Shown here piece by piece: positions 34,818 through 44,588 of a stretch of DNA of 64,000 nt. Both the position numbers and the translations under genes were made by a program. How positions within the stretch are numbered: position 1 is the first letter of the stretch; each line of letters begins with the position of its first letter. The notes beneath the pieces were generated by a model that had not been told where the DNA came from, did not search any database, and saw only the letters and a list, made by a program, of their open reading frames with translations. Origin of the DNA: Clostridium_AD sp937920395 (GTDB lineage Bacteria > Bacillota > Clostridia > Clostridiales > Clostridiaceae); NCBI GenBank assembly GCA_052274345.1, contig DAVZGP010000015.1, positions 1 to 64,000 of the forward strand, given 5' to 3'.

Positions 34818-35845
34818 GAAAACTACTAAATACACTTTATGTTACATCTCCAAATACTTATTTATCCCTTGATGGAGGAAATATTGTGATTTTAAAAGAA
34901 CAAATAGAAATTTCAAGAATTCCATTACACAATCTTGAAGGGATTGTGGCTTTTGGTTATACTGGTGCAAGTCCAGCATTAATGGGTGCATGTGCAAAAC
35001 ATAACATTGCATTAAGTTTTATGAAACAAAGTGGTAGGTTCCTTGCAAGAGTAGTTGGTGAGGTTAGGGGTAATGTTACTTTAAGAAAGGCTCAGTATAG
35101 GCTTTCAGACAGTAATGAGGAAAGTAATAAAATAGCTAAAAACTTTATTATAGGAAAAATTTATAATGCGCGTTGGGTTATTGAACGTGCAACTCGTGAT
35201 TATGCAATAAGACTTGACGTTGATAAGTTAAAAGGAGTTTCTAAAACTCTTGTAAATTCGCTTTCATTAGTTGAACAAAGTGAAAATTTAGATCAGCTCA
35301 GAGGATATGAGGGGGAAGCAGCTTCGCAATATTTTAGCGTATTTGACGATCTAATTCTTCAACAAAAAGAATCTTTTTATTTTCATTGTCGTAATAAACG
35401 TCCACCTCTAGACAATGTTAATGCGATGTTATCATTTGTATATACGCTTTTAGCACACGATGTTGCAGCGGCATTGGAAACAGTTGGATTGGATCCTTAC
35501 GTAGGATTTTTACATCGTGATAGACCGGGTAGAGTTTCACTAGCTCTTGATATGATGGAAGAGTTACGTTCAGTTTATGCAGATAGATTTGTTATATCAT
35601 TAATAAACAAAAGGGAAGTAAATTCAAAAGGTTTTACACAAAAGGAAAATGGAGCAGTTAATATGGATGATGAGACAAGAAAAAGCATATTGAAAGCTTG
35701 GCAAAGCAAGAAGCAAGAGAAAATTACGCATCCATTTTTGCAAGAAAAAGTAGAATGGGGACTCGTACCATATGTTCAGGCAATGCTATTGGGTAGGTTT
35801 ATTCGTGGTGATTTGGACGGATATCCTCCATTTATGTGGAAGTAG
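34814..35845 (+). CDS. cas1: Cas1, CRISPR integrase (343 aa)
   Basis: Integrates prespacers at the leader end of the array together with Cas2. Metal ligands are in place: E166 in GYEGEAASQYF, H234 in GFLHRDRPGR and D246 in LALDMMEELR. The start LLNTLYVTSPNTYLSLDG matches I-C Cas1 proteins. It begins with an ATGA overlap with cas4 and is followed by cas2 eight bases after its stop. Confidence 0.95.
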   Translation: MRKLLNTLYVTSPNTYLSLDGGNIVILKEQIEISRIPLHNLEGIVAFGYTGASPALMGACAKHNIALSFMKQSGRFLARVVGEVRGNVTLRKAQYRLSDSNEESNKIAKNFIIGKIYNARWVIERATRDYAIRLDVDKLKGVSKTLVNSLSLVEQSENLDQLRGYEGEAASQYFSVFDDLILQQKESFYFHCRNKRPPLDNVNAMLSFVYTLLAHDVAAALETVGLDPYVGFLHRDRPGRVSLALDMMEELRSVYADRFVISLINKREVNSKGFTQKENGAVNMDDETRKSILKAWQSKKQEKITHPFLQEKVEWGLVPYVQAMLLGRFIRGDLDGYPPFMWK

Positions 35846-35853
35846 GTGATAAA

Positions 35854-36144
35854 ATGTTAGTGCTTATAACGTATGATGTAAATACACAAACGCCAAGTGG
35901 GATGAAACGGTTGCGTCAGGTGGCAAAACAATGTGTTAATTACGGTCAGCGTGTTCAAAACTCAGTTTTCGAGTGTGTATTGGATGCAGCCCAATGCCGT
36001 GAGGTTGAGCATAAGCTTGAGAAAATCATTGATAAGGATAAAGATAGTTTGCGATTTTATTATTTAGGGAACAATTATAAAAATAAGATTGTGCATATAG
36101 GTGCAAAAGAATCAATTGATATTGAAGGTACACTTATAATTTAG
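35854..36144 (+). CDS. cas2: Cas2, adaptation protein (96 aa)
   Basis: Dimer that bridges two Cas1 dimers in the integrase. The start MLVLITYDVNTQTPSGMKRL carries the conserved Asp of the ferredoxin fold; QNSVFECVL follows. The frame reaches back into cas1, but AGGTGA before ATG 35854 and the family start fix the beginning. Last cas gene; the leader follows. Confidence 0.94.
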   Translation: MLVLITYDVNTQTPSGMKRLRQVAKQCVNYGQRVQNSVFECVLDAAQCREVEHKLEKIIDKDKDSLRFYYLGNNYKNKIVHIGAKESIDIEGTLII

Positions 36145-36310
36145 TGCGTATGTTAAGCAAACATAAAATAGTGGAGCCTTCGCACCATAAATATAGTAAA
36201 AAATCTTTGTTAAAAGTGTGATATATGATAGGAGGGATATAAATTAAGAAGAAAAATGTAAAAATATCTTAAATTCTCATAAATTTAAAGGATTTTGGGT
36301 TATTTTTGCT
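36145..36310 (+). promoter_or_regulatory. CRISPR leader
   Basis: AT-rich 166-base segment between cas2 and the first repeat. It must carry the array promoter and the integration signal. The end next to the array (GGATTTTGGGTTATTTTTGCT) has no repeat similarity. Polarity is set by the cas2 side and by decay of repeats at the far end. Confidence 0.75.
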
Positions 36311-36474
36311 GTCGCTCCTAACATAGGGGCGTGGATTGAAATCGAATCACCGCTATATATCACTTTGTCTAAACTGTGTCGCTCCTAACATAGGGGCGTG
36401 GATTGAAATACATATATAAGAAAAGGAATATTGGTTAAACTGGTCGCTCCTAACATAGGGGCGTGGATTGAAAT

Positions 36475-36574
36475 NNNNNNNNNNNNNNNNNNNNNNNNNN
36501 NNNNNNNNNNNNNNNNNNNNNNNNNNNNNNNNNNNNNNNNNNNNNNNNNNNNNNNNNNNNNNNNNNNNNNNNNN
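36475..36574. other. Assembly gap (100 N) flanked by an identical 55-base stretch
   Basis: The 55 bases before the gap (36420-36474) are repeated exactly after it (36575-36629): one partial spacer plus one repeat. Contig ends that overlap by a k-mer length explain this best, so the gap may not be real sequence. Confidence 0.8.
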
Positions 36575-38639
36575 GAAAAGGAATATTGGTTAAACTGGTC
36601 GCTCCTAACATAGGGGCGTGGATTGAAATTATGATTTGTTGAATAGTTAAAGGTTTTGATTCTGTCGCTCCTAACATAGGGGCGTGGATTGAAATAAACT
36701 CACTACAACACTTGCAGCAGTCAGTGCAAGTCGCTCCTAACATAGGGGCGTGGATTGAAATAAAGGTGTTCGCAAACAAACTACAGAAGAAATTGAGTCG
36801 CTCCTAACATAGGGGCGTGGATTGAAATTTTAGCTATTAAATCAATTAAAACAGTGGGAATTGTCGCTCCTAACATAGGGGCGTGGATTGAAATTATGGA
36901 TCTAAGTAAAATTAAGGATAAAGAACAGTCGCTCCTAACATAGGGGCGTGGATTGAAATATACAGACATTTTGAAGTAGATAATCCAAAACAAGTCGCTC
37001 CTAACATAGGGGCGTGGATTGAAATCCATTACTACCTTATCACCTGCCATAGCTATTACGTCGCTCCTAACATAGGGGCGTGGATTGAAATGATTTAATC
37101 CCAAACCAATTTTCGCCAACATACGTCGCTCCTAACATAGGGGCGTGGATTGAAATATAAACAACATTTTCAAGTGAAGTTTCCGCATAGTCGCTCCTAA
37201 CATAGGGGCGTGGATTGAAATTTCAATTACCTTTTTAATTGATCCGCCATAACTGTCGCTCCTAACATAGGGGCGTGGATTGAAATATGTAGAATGCTTT
37301 GATATTGTTATGCAAGTATAGGTCGCTCCTAACATAGGGGCGTGGATTGAAATTCAAAGCCACCACGCCATTCCTTTATATATTGCGTCGCTCCTAACAT
37401 AGGGGCGTGGATTGAAATATCGTTTACTTTTACGTCTGTATACTCAATTACCTGTCGCTCCTAACATAGGGGCGTGGATTGAAATCCATTACCTGTATTA
37501 GTATAATATTGTCTTGCAGCGTCGCTCCTAACATAGGGGCGTGGATTGAAATTATTATAATGGGAATGCACCCGGTGAGCCTTTAATGTCGCTCCTAACA
37601 TAGGGGCGTGGATTGAAATTTTTGTACCTATAGAATTAGTTATTAAATAATTAGTCGCTCCTAACATAGGGGCGTGGATTGAAATCTAATATAAGTAATA
37701 GCCGCTTCACTTGCTATTTGGTCGCTCCTAACATAGGGGCGTGGATTGAAATATAGTTAGTTAACGTATAGTTCATACAATGTGTTAGGTCGCTCCTAAC
37801 ATAGGGGCGTGGATTGAAATGTTATAGCTTATAACGCGTTGAAAACACTCGTTTGTCGCTCCTAACATAGGGGCGTGGATTGAAATAAGCCATTCCAAGC
37901 ATTTATTGCGGCGTTTTTAAGTCGCTCCTAACATAGGGGCGTGGATTGAAATTCTCATGGCATCTTACCTCCTGTATGGCTTTTAGTCGCTCCTAACATA
38001 GGGGCGTGGATTGAAATTTTTTCTCATCGCCCTGGTTAAACTTGATTCACTTAGTCGCTCCTAACATAGGGGCGTGGATTGAAATATTTAAAAGCCCATC
38101 TTTTAATAAATCATCATAGTGTCGCTCCTAACATAGGGGCGTGGATTGAAATCTTCAAATATTGCTATATCATCTTTAGTTATTTTGTCGCTCCTAACAT
38201 AGGGGCGTGGATTGAAATCCATAAGATACTTATCAGCTAAACCAAATATAGCGTCGCTCCTAACATAGGGGCGTGGATTGAAATACAAGGGCTACAACGT
38301 GATGCAGATTATTATGAAGTCGCTCCTAACATAGGGGCGTGGATTGAAATTGAAAGCTATTGTGAGTGGAGACAGTACAACAAAGTCGCTCCTAACATAG
38401 GGGCGTGGATTGAAATTTAATAATTTGACTACTAAGGTTGTACTCCCTGGCGTCGCTCCTAACATAGGGGCGTGGATTGAAATCAATATGGATTGAAGAT
38501 TCATTAACAGAAAATCCTGGTCGCTCCTAACATAGGGGCGTGGATTGAAATTCATTTTTAACAACTTTAGCATCAAATAAGTAAGGTCGCTCCTAACATA
38601 GGGGCGTGGATTGAAATCTATCAAGGGTGGGTAAGACCG

Positions 38640-38739
38640 NNNNNNNNNNNNNNNNNNNNNNNNNNNNNNNNNNNNNNNNNNNNNNNNNNNNNNNNNNNNN
38701 NNNNNNNNNNNNNNNNNNNNNNNNNNNNNNNNNNNNNNN
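38640..38739. other. Assembly gap (100 N) in the array
   Basis: The left side stops inside a spacer (after AAGACCG) and the right side resumes inside a different spacer. No overlap of ends is seen, so an unknown number of units is missing. Confidence 0.85.
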
Positions 38740-41579
38740 CTCTTATCTTTATATACTTCTGTCGCTCCTAACATAGGGGCGTGGATTGAAATATTAAGTT
38801 AGTTGCGTCATAGGAAAAAATTGTCAGTCGCTCCTAACATAGGGGCGTGGATTGAAATATAGTAATACACGATGTAGGAGCAACGGGGTCTAGTCGCTCC
38901 TAACATAGGGGCGTGGATTGAAATATTTACTGCTTTAAATGTATCAATTGCTACTACCGTCGCTCCTAACATAGGGGCGTGGATTGAAATCCTAACGTAA
39001 AAGTAGCACTATTATATATTTATACGTCGCTCCTAACATAGGGGCGTGGATTGAAATTTAGAGTAATAGGTATGACAATAGATATAAATATAGTCGCTCC
39101 TAACATAGGGGCGTGGATTGAAATAAAGAGCATATGCAACCACAGTATTAAAAGTAGCGTCGCTCCTAACATAGGGGCGTGGATTGAAATTTATATCTTC
39201 TTCTGGCATTTTAATTGGTATGCAGTCGCTCCTAACATAGGGGCGTGGATTGAAATTTACCACGTCCTCTCCTCCTCTTATGCTTCCTAACGTCGCTCCT
39301 AACATAGGGGCGTGGATTGAAATCATGATGCTAGGTTTGATGTATGTGGGTTGATAAGTCGCTCCTAACATAGGGGCGTGGATTGAAATAGTTTCAACAA
39401 GTCTATGAGTATTATAAGCACTAGGTCGCTCCTAACATAGGGGCGTGGATTGAAATTAATGCAATCAAGCACGTAGATAATAAAGGTGTGTCGCTCCTAA
39501 CATAGGGGCGTGGATTGAAATTAGTATAGAAAATGAGATATTAATTGGCGATAAAGTCGCTCCTAACATAGGGGCGTGGATTGAAATTCTTATCACATCA
39601 CCACCACTGCCAACACCATGGTCGCTCCTAACATAGGGGCGTGGATTGAAATTAGCTCCATTCGTGCCTTCAATCTAGCTAACATAGGTCGCTCCTAACA
39701 TAGGGGCGTGGATTGAAATTCATTAATACTCTACTTGGCTGCTGAATGAAATGTCGCTCCTAACATAGGGGCGTGGATTGAAATTTAGATGAATTACAGG
39801 CGCTTTATTTGTGCTTAAAGTCGCTCCTAACATAGGGGCGTGGATTGAAATGTATATTCATGCGACATTATTAGTGATGTTGTTAAGTCGCTCCTAACAT
39901 AGGGGCGTGGATTGAAATAGTTGTGTTGGCATAACTTACTGGTAAGTGGTGCGGTCGCTCCTAACATAGGGGCGTGGATTGAAATCAACTAAGAACAAGC
40001 AACAACTACACATAGCATAGTCGCTCCTAACATAGGGGCGTGGATTGAAATTGGTACACATTGGAGAGACAATGATGTATTATTTGTCGCTCCTAACATA
40101 GGGGCGTGGATTGAAATTTACTTTGATAGCGATATTAATATAGGAACAATTGTCGCTCCTAACATAGGGGCGTGGATTGAAATATTTTTAAACCAAGCGG
40201 GCACAGCCTGGGATAGCGTCGCTCCTAACATAGGGGCGTGGATTGAAATCTATTGGTGGATTAAACCCAGTAATCACTGCACCAGGTCGCTCCTAACATA
40301 GGGGCGTGGATTGAAATTAACTATATGAATAAGGATAATATTAGAGTATATGTCGCTCCTAACATAGGGGCGTGGATTGAAATTCTACTATACAAGTAGG
40401 AGCTTCTGATGTGTGGGGTCGCTCCTAACATAGGGGCGTGGATTGAAATTTTAATTCTCTTTGTTCATCTGCCAGTACGTTAATGTCGCTCCTAACATAG
40501 GGGCGTGGATTGAAATTTTCATCCAACTTCTCATTTCTGCTTGTGCTTTAGTCGCTCCTAACATAGGGGCGTGGATTGAAATAGTTAGTACTTGTCCTAC
40601 CCATAACATAAATTTAGGTCGCTCCTAACATAGGGGCGTGGATTGAAATATATAGAACGCTTTGATATTGTTATGTAAGTATAGTCGCTCCTAACATAGG
40701 GGCGTGGATTGAAATTCCTTGGCACTTTGATAAGTTAGCAAATAAAAGGTCGCTCCTAACATAGGGGCGTGGATTGAAATTTTTAACCAATGTGTAAAAT
40801 CATTTAAATATAAAAGTCGCTCCTAACATAGGGGCGTGGATTGAAATATAATTAGCATCAGCTTTTAAAAGTTTATGTATAGTCGCTCCTAACATAGGGG
40901 CGTGGATTGAAATATATCAAGGGTGGGTTAGACCAAGAGAAGCTGATGTCGCTCCTAACATAGGGGCGTGGATTGAAATATTTAGTTCGTTCATTATTGC
41001 ACCAACCTTTTAAAGTCGCTCCTAACATAGGGGCGTGGATTGAAATTAAGAAAGAAATCAATTCCAGAAGTTGTTGAAAGGTCGCTCCTAACATAGGGGC
41101 GTGGATTGAAATATTTAGTTCGTTCATTATTGCACCAACCTTTTAAAGTCGCTCCTAACATAGGGGCGTGGATTGAAATTAAGAAAGAAATCAATTCCAG
41201 AAGTTGTTGAAAGGTCGCTCCTAACATAGGGGCGTGGATTGAAATATTTACTATCTTATACATAGTCGGCTTACTAATGGTCGCTCCTAACATAGGGGGC
41301 GTGGATTGAAATAATAAATTATATCCTAACCTGGAACTCTACAGAGGTCGCTCCTAACATAGGGGCGTGGATTGAAATAGGCTGAAAGAGTATATTTAGG
41401 CGATACGATTGGGTCGCTCCTAAAATAGGGGCGTGGATTGAAATTAGAAGATTAAAATGCAATAGTAAAACTAAATCAAGTCGCTCCTAACATAGGGGCG
41501 TGGATTGAAATATTAGATGTAAGGTCATTATCTTCACGTAAAGCCCGGTCGCTCTTTACATAGAAATGTGGATTGAAAT

Positions 41580-41976
41580 TGTTGATAAATCTCCTCCATA
41601 TTTTTCAAAAAGTGTTTGACGATATTTCTGACAACCTTTATATAATAATTCTAAATTAGCAATCGTTCATGTTCACCTAATTTAATTAAAGAGATAGTAT
41701 CGTATGAAAGGGTTATGGCCCTAATAAACGATATAAGCAAGCAAGACAGAGTATTCATAGTGGATGCCCTGTTTAGTTTGTCTTAATGGAAGTTAAATTG
41801 TTTATGGATAAAATAAAATTTTATATACCCAAATAAAGTATATGTGGTAAAATAACTAAGTCTTTGTAAAATGTAGAATAAAATATATTATATGACTATA
41901 CCTGGTGTGTTAATTAGTTATACAGTAATAGAAATAAGATATCAATGATGAATCATCAAATTATAGACGAAGAAGA
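41580..41976. other. Gene-free stretch after the array
   Basis: No convincing gene. It contains the first copy of a 50-nt hairpin element (41735-41784). The rest is AT-rich and unexplained. Confidence 0.4.
41735..41784. repeat. 50-nt hairpin element, copy 1
   Basis: AAGCAAGCAAGACAGAGTAT is followed by an inverted match (ATGCCCTG; outer AAGACA/TGTCTT). Copy 2 lies at 42727-42776 in the same orientation, with about seven differences over 50 bases. Confidence 0.65.
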
Positions 41977-42120
41977 ATGAATATTTTATATGAAAATGAA
42001 GAAAGTGTTTATGGTAAGAATATTAAATTAGTATGTACAAGAGCAGCAGGCTATGAAGCATATAGAACAAATACTAATGGAAGTTATTCTGTAAATGAAA
42101 GAACATCAAGTCTTTTATAA
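41977..42120 (+). pseudogene. Probable gene fragment (47 codons)
   Basis: A 47-codon frame (MNILYENEESVYGKN ... AAGYEAYRTNTNGSYSVNE) has protein-like composition but no proper binding site. A second short frame just before it (41945) runs into a TGA. It looks like the remains of a longer gene; the family is not recognised. Confidence 0.3.
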
Positions 42121-42219
42121 AATGATCTATTACTAGTATTAATATGTCAGTAGTTATAGAACAGAACAGAATAGAATAGAACATAATAAAAAAGACAAAT
42201 ATTAAAGGGGTAAAAACAT

Positions 42220-42630
42220 ATGGTTAGATTAGTTATGAAAGATATATTCTTTCTTAATCAAAAATCAGAACTTGCTACAAAAGCAGATGTTCAGGTAATT
42301 CACGATTTGATTGACACACTTAAAGTAAATAAGGAAGCCTGTGTAGGGATGGCAGCTAATATGATTGGTGTAAAAAAAAGAATTATTGTGATCAGTATGG
42401 GTGATATTAACGTTCCGATGATTAACCCTGTGATAGTGAATAAATCGGGTCAATATGAAACGGAAGAAGGGTGTCTTTCACTTATAGGAGTTAGAAAAAC
42501 TAATAGATTCAAGGAGATAGAAGTAGAGTATTTTGATTCGGGATTTAAGAAGCGAAGGGGAAAATACTCAGGATGGATTGCTCAAATTATTCAACATGAA
42601 GTAGACCATTGTGATGGGATAATCATATAA
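42220..42630 (+). CDS. Peptide deformylase-like protein with altered motif 1 (136 aa)
   Basis: Peptide deformylases remove the formyl group from new proteins with a metal bound by one Cys and two His. Motif 2 EEGCLSL (C85) and motif 3 QHEVDH (H126, E127, H130) are intact, so the metal site is present. In motif 1 the usual catalytic-site Gln is Met48: GMAANMIG instead of GxAANQIG. At 136 residues it is a short form. AAAGGGG lies nine bases before the ATG. It sits alone between two hairpin elements. It may be a sideline hydrolase rather than the essential Def. Confidence 0.8.
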   Translation: MVRLVMKDIFFLNQKSELATKADVQVIHDLIDTLKVNKEACVGMAANMIGVKKRIIVISMGDINVPMINPVIVNKSGQYETEEGCLSLIGVRKTNRFKEIEVEYFDSGFKKRRGKYSGWIAQIIQHEVDHCDGIII

Positions 42631-43065
42631 AAAAAACGATAAGATAGTTGTTCAAGGTGTGTTTATTACTTTTATTTTCTATTGTTTTATTAGCCAACGT
42701 TTTTATAAATGCTTTGGTAGATGTTGAAGCAACCAAGACAGAGTATTCATAATTGATGCTCTGTATATTTTGCCTTGAGATTTTAATTATAAAACTGCAC
42801 AGGTTATAGTACCTGTGCTTTTAGTTTTTTGCTTAGGATAAAAGATTTAATGAAATAAATTCAAAAATTAGGTTCTTTTTTCTATTTAAAGAACTATTTT
42901 AATTGCAAATACTACCTAAATAGAATACAATTTTATTATATTAGTTATATATTTAAGTCTTTTTTATTAGTTTATGTTAAAGTTATATAAATAGAATTTA
43001 TGTTAGATATCCTATAAGTGAAGAAGTTAAAAGGTAGTTTAAATTTAAAAGGATGGTGTATTTAA
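42631..43065. other. Gene-free stretch before the ClpX paralogue
   Basis: Holds copy 2 of the hairpin element. A GCACAGGTTATAGTACCTGTGC palindrome followed by T-rich sequence at about 42796-42828 resembles a terminator. The right half should hold the promoter of the clpX-like gene. Confidence 0.45.
42727..42776. repeat. 50-nt hairpin element, copy 2
   Basis: AAGCAACCAAGACAGAGTAT, then the inverted match ATGCTCTG. The inner stem CAGAGTAT/ATGCTCTG is better paired than in copy 1. It lies 992 bases from copy 1 in direct orientation. Confidence 0.65.
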
Positions 43066-44280
43066 ATGTTAAATAAACGTAGTACGATAATAAAACCACA
43101 GCAACAAGAGGAACTTTACGAAAACATAACATCGGAAGAGACAAGGGTAACAATAACACCAAAAATAATAAAAGAACTATTAGATCAGTCTATAATAGGC
43201 CAAGAAGGCGCTAAAATAGAGTTATCTATAGAATTACATAATCATATGATAAGAATCGCAACTGGTATAGATATAGAAAAACATAATATATTACTAACTG
43301 GGCCAACAGGTACTGGTAAAACTTTATTAGCCAAAAAATTATCAGAGATTGCTCAAGTCCCATTTGTTATTGGCGATGCTACAAGTTTGACCGAGGCTGG
43401 ATATGTTGGTGATGATATTGAGAGTATGATATACTCACTTTTAGTAAGGGCAGATGGCGATATTGAACTTGCACAGAAAGGAATTGTATTTATTGATGAA
43501 CTTGATAAGATAGCCAAAAAGGGTGAAACAATGACTATTACAAGAGATGTATCAGGTGAAGGAGTTCAACAAGGTTTACTTAAGATGGTTGAAGGTAGTG
43601 TTGTTAGAGTGCCAGAAGGTGGAGGACGCAAAAATCCCACAAGTAAAATGATTGAAATAAATACAACTAATATTTTATTTATTGCAGGTGGATCTTTTGA
43701 TGGTATTGAAACTATTGTTGAAAATCGTCTTAAATTTACTCCAAATAATAGATTAAAACAGTTTAGTAAGCCAGGAGTTGTTAGAAAACTAGGCTTTAAT
43801 GTATCTGACACTGTAGAATCAACTGTAAAGAATTATGAAAAAGATTATGAATATACAAAGTATCTTAGATCAAATATAATTAAAAAAGATTTACAGGAGT
43901 TTGGATTAATTCCAGAGTTACTTGGTAGATTTCAGGTATTGTCAAATCTAGATCCATTATCAAGAGATGATCTTATTGAGGTACTTAAGCTTGATACTAG
44001 TGTATTTGAACAGTATAGAAAGATATTTGCTTATTTGGGTAAAAATCTTGAGTTTAACGATAATTGCTTTGAAGCAATTGCAGATATTGCTATTGAAGAA
44101 AAGATGGGTGCTAGGGGACTCGTTAGTATTGTCTCAAGAGTTTTAAGAGATTTAAGATATAATGCTCCTTCAGAAGACACTAAAGATTACTATGTGGATA
44201 AAGACTATATACTTAATGTTTATGGTAAGCTAAATGAGGCATTGCCTATAACAACTGATATAGAAGCTAAAGTAGAATAA
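43066..44280 (+). CDS. ClpX-type AAA+ unfoldase lacking the zinc-binding domain (404 aa)
   Basis: ATP-driven unfoldase of the ClpX family. AAA+ core: Walker A GPTGTGKT (79-86), pore loop GYVG (112-115), Walker B VFIDELDK (D144, E145), and sensor/arginine-finger region GARGLVSIVSRVLRDLRY. An LGF tripeptide at 242-244 sits where ClpX has its ClpP-binding IGF loop. The N-terminal four-Cys zinc domain of normal ClpX is missing and replaced by about 30 charged residues. It is not next to clpP or tig, so it is likely a second, specialised ClpX with different substrates. The ATG follows AAAAGGATGG. Confidence 0.85.
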   Translation: MLNKRSTIIKPQQQEELYENITSEETRVTITPKIIKELLDQSIIGQEGAKIELSIELHNHMIRIATGIDIEKHNILLTGPTGTGKTLLAKKLSEIAQVPFVIGDATSLTEAGYVGDDIESMIYSLLVRADGDIELAQKGIVFIDELDKIAKKGETMTITRDVSGEGVQQGLLKMVEGSVVRVPEGGGRKNPTSKMIEINTTNILFIAGGSFDGIETIVENRLKFTPNNRLKQFSKPGVVRKLGFNVSDTVESTVKNYEKDYEYTKYLRSNIIKKDLQEFGLIPELLGRFQVLSNLDPLSRDDLIEVLKLDTSVFEQYRKIFAYLGKNLEFNDNCFEAIADIAIEEKMGARGLVSIVSRVLRDLRYNAPSEDTKDYYVDKDYILNVYGKLNEALPITTDIEAKVE

Positions 44281-44588
44281 CAAGTAGTAGGAGAATCACT
44301 ATAAGTTTCAAAGCAATATATTGAATACTTTTAGTGAATTGAAAAAATGCTTGAGCCATTACCTGATGAGAGATCACTAGAACTAATCCCCAAAATGAAA
44401 AAAGATATTCATAAACCAAATTTTTTATTAATTAAAGCTGTAAAAATACAATAATATAGATATAAGGGACTAAGTCTTAAGATCTGTAGATACATAAACA
44501 AATTGACTAAATTGTTACTATATGATATTCTATCGTTGAATAAATATATATAGTTTTTATAAATATTAAAGCATAAAAAGGAGTTATA
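44281..44588 (+). other. Intergenic stretch with a decayed frame
   Basis: Contains a protein-like frame (from about 44310) broken by TAG TGA just before the segment annotated below. The hydrogenase promoter should lie toward the right side; no near-consensus pair is obvious. Confidence 0.35.
44347..44454 (+). pseudogene. Gene remnant (35 codons)
   Basis: MLEPLPDERSLELIPKMKKD in frame with an upstream QYIEYF segment that is cut off by two stops. It looks like the C-terminal end of a lost gene; family not identified. Confidence 0.3.

Larger units (their letters stand above)
36311..41579 (+). CRISPR. Type I-C CRISPR array, about 77 visible repeats
   Basis: The repeat is 32 bp, starts GTCGCTCCTAAC, ends GCGTGGATTGAAAT and folds through CGCTCC/GGGGCG; it is of the type I-C class. 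I count 77 copies at 64-69-base steps, with spacers of 33-36 nt. Nearly all copies are identical. Near the far end they decay: an extra G at 41280, C-to-A at 41413, and a last degenerate copy at 41548. So new spacers enter at the cas side. Two N gaps interrupt the array, so the true number differs. Spacer pairs repeat or nearly repeat (see findings). Confidence 0.97.

Noticed and set aside
34666..34872. Plus-strand ORF of 68 codons across the cas4/cas1 junction
   Set aside because: Out of frame with both intact cas genes and without a start signal.
36450..41293. Many minus-strand ORFs with repeating peptides such as NPRPYVRSD and IHAPMLGAT
   Set aside because: They are translations of the CRISPR repeat in different frames, with no start signals; not proteins.
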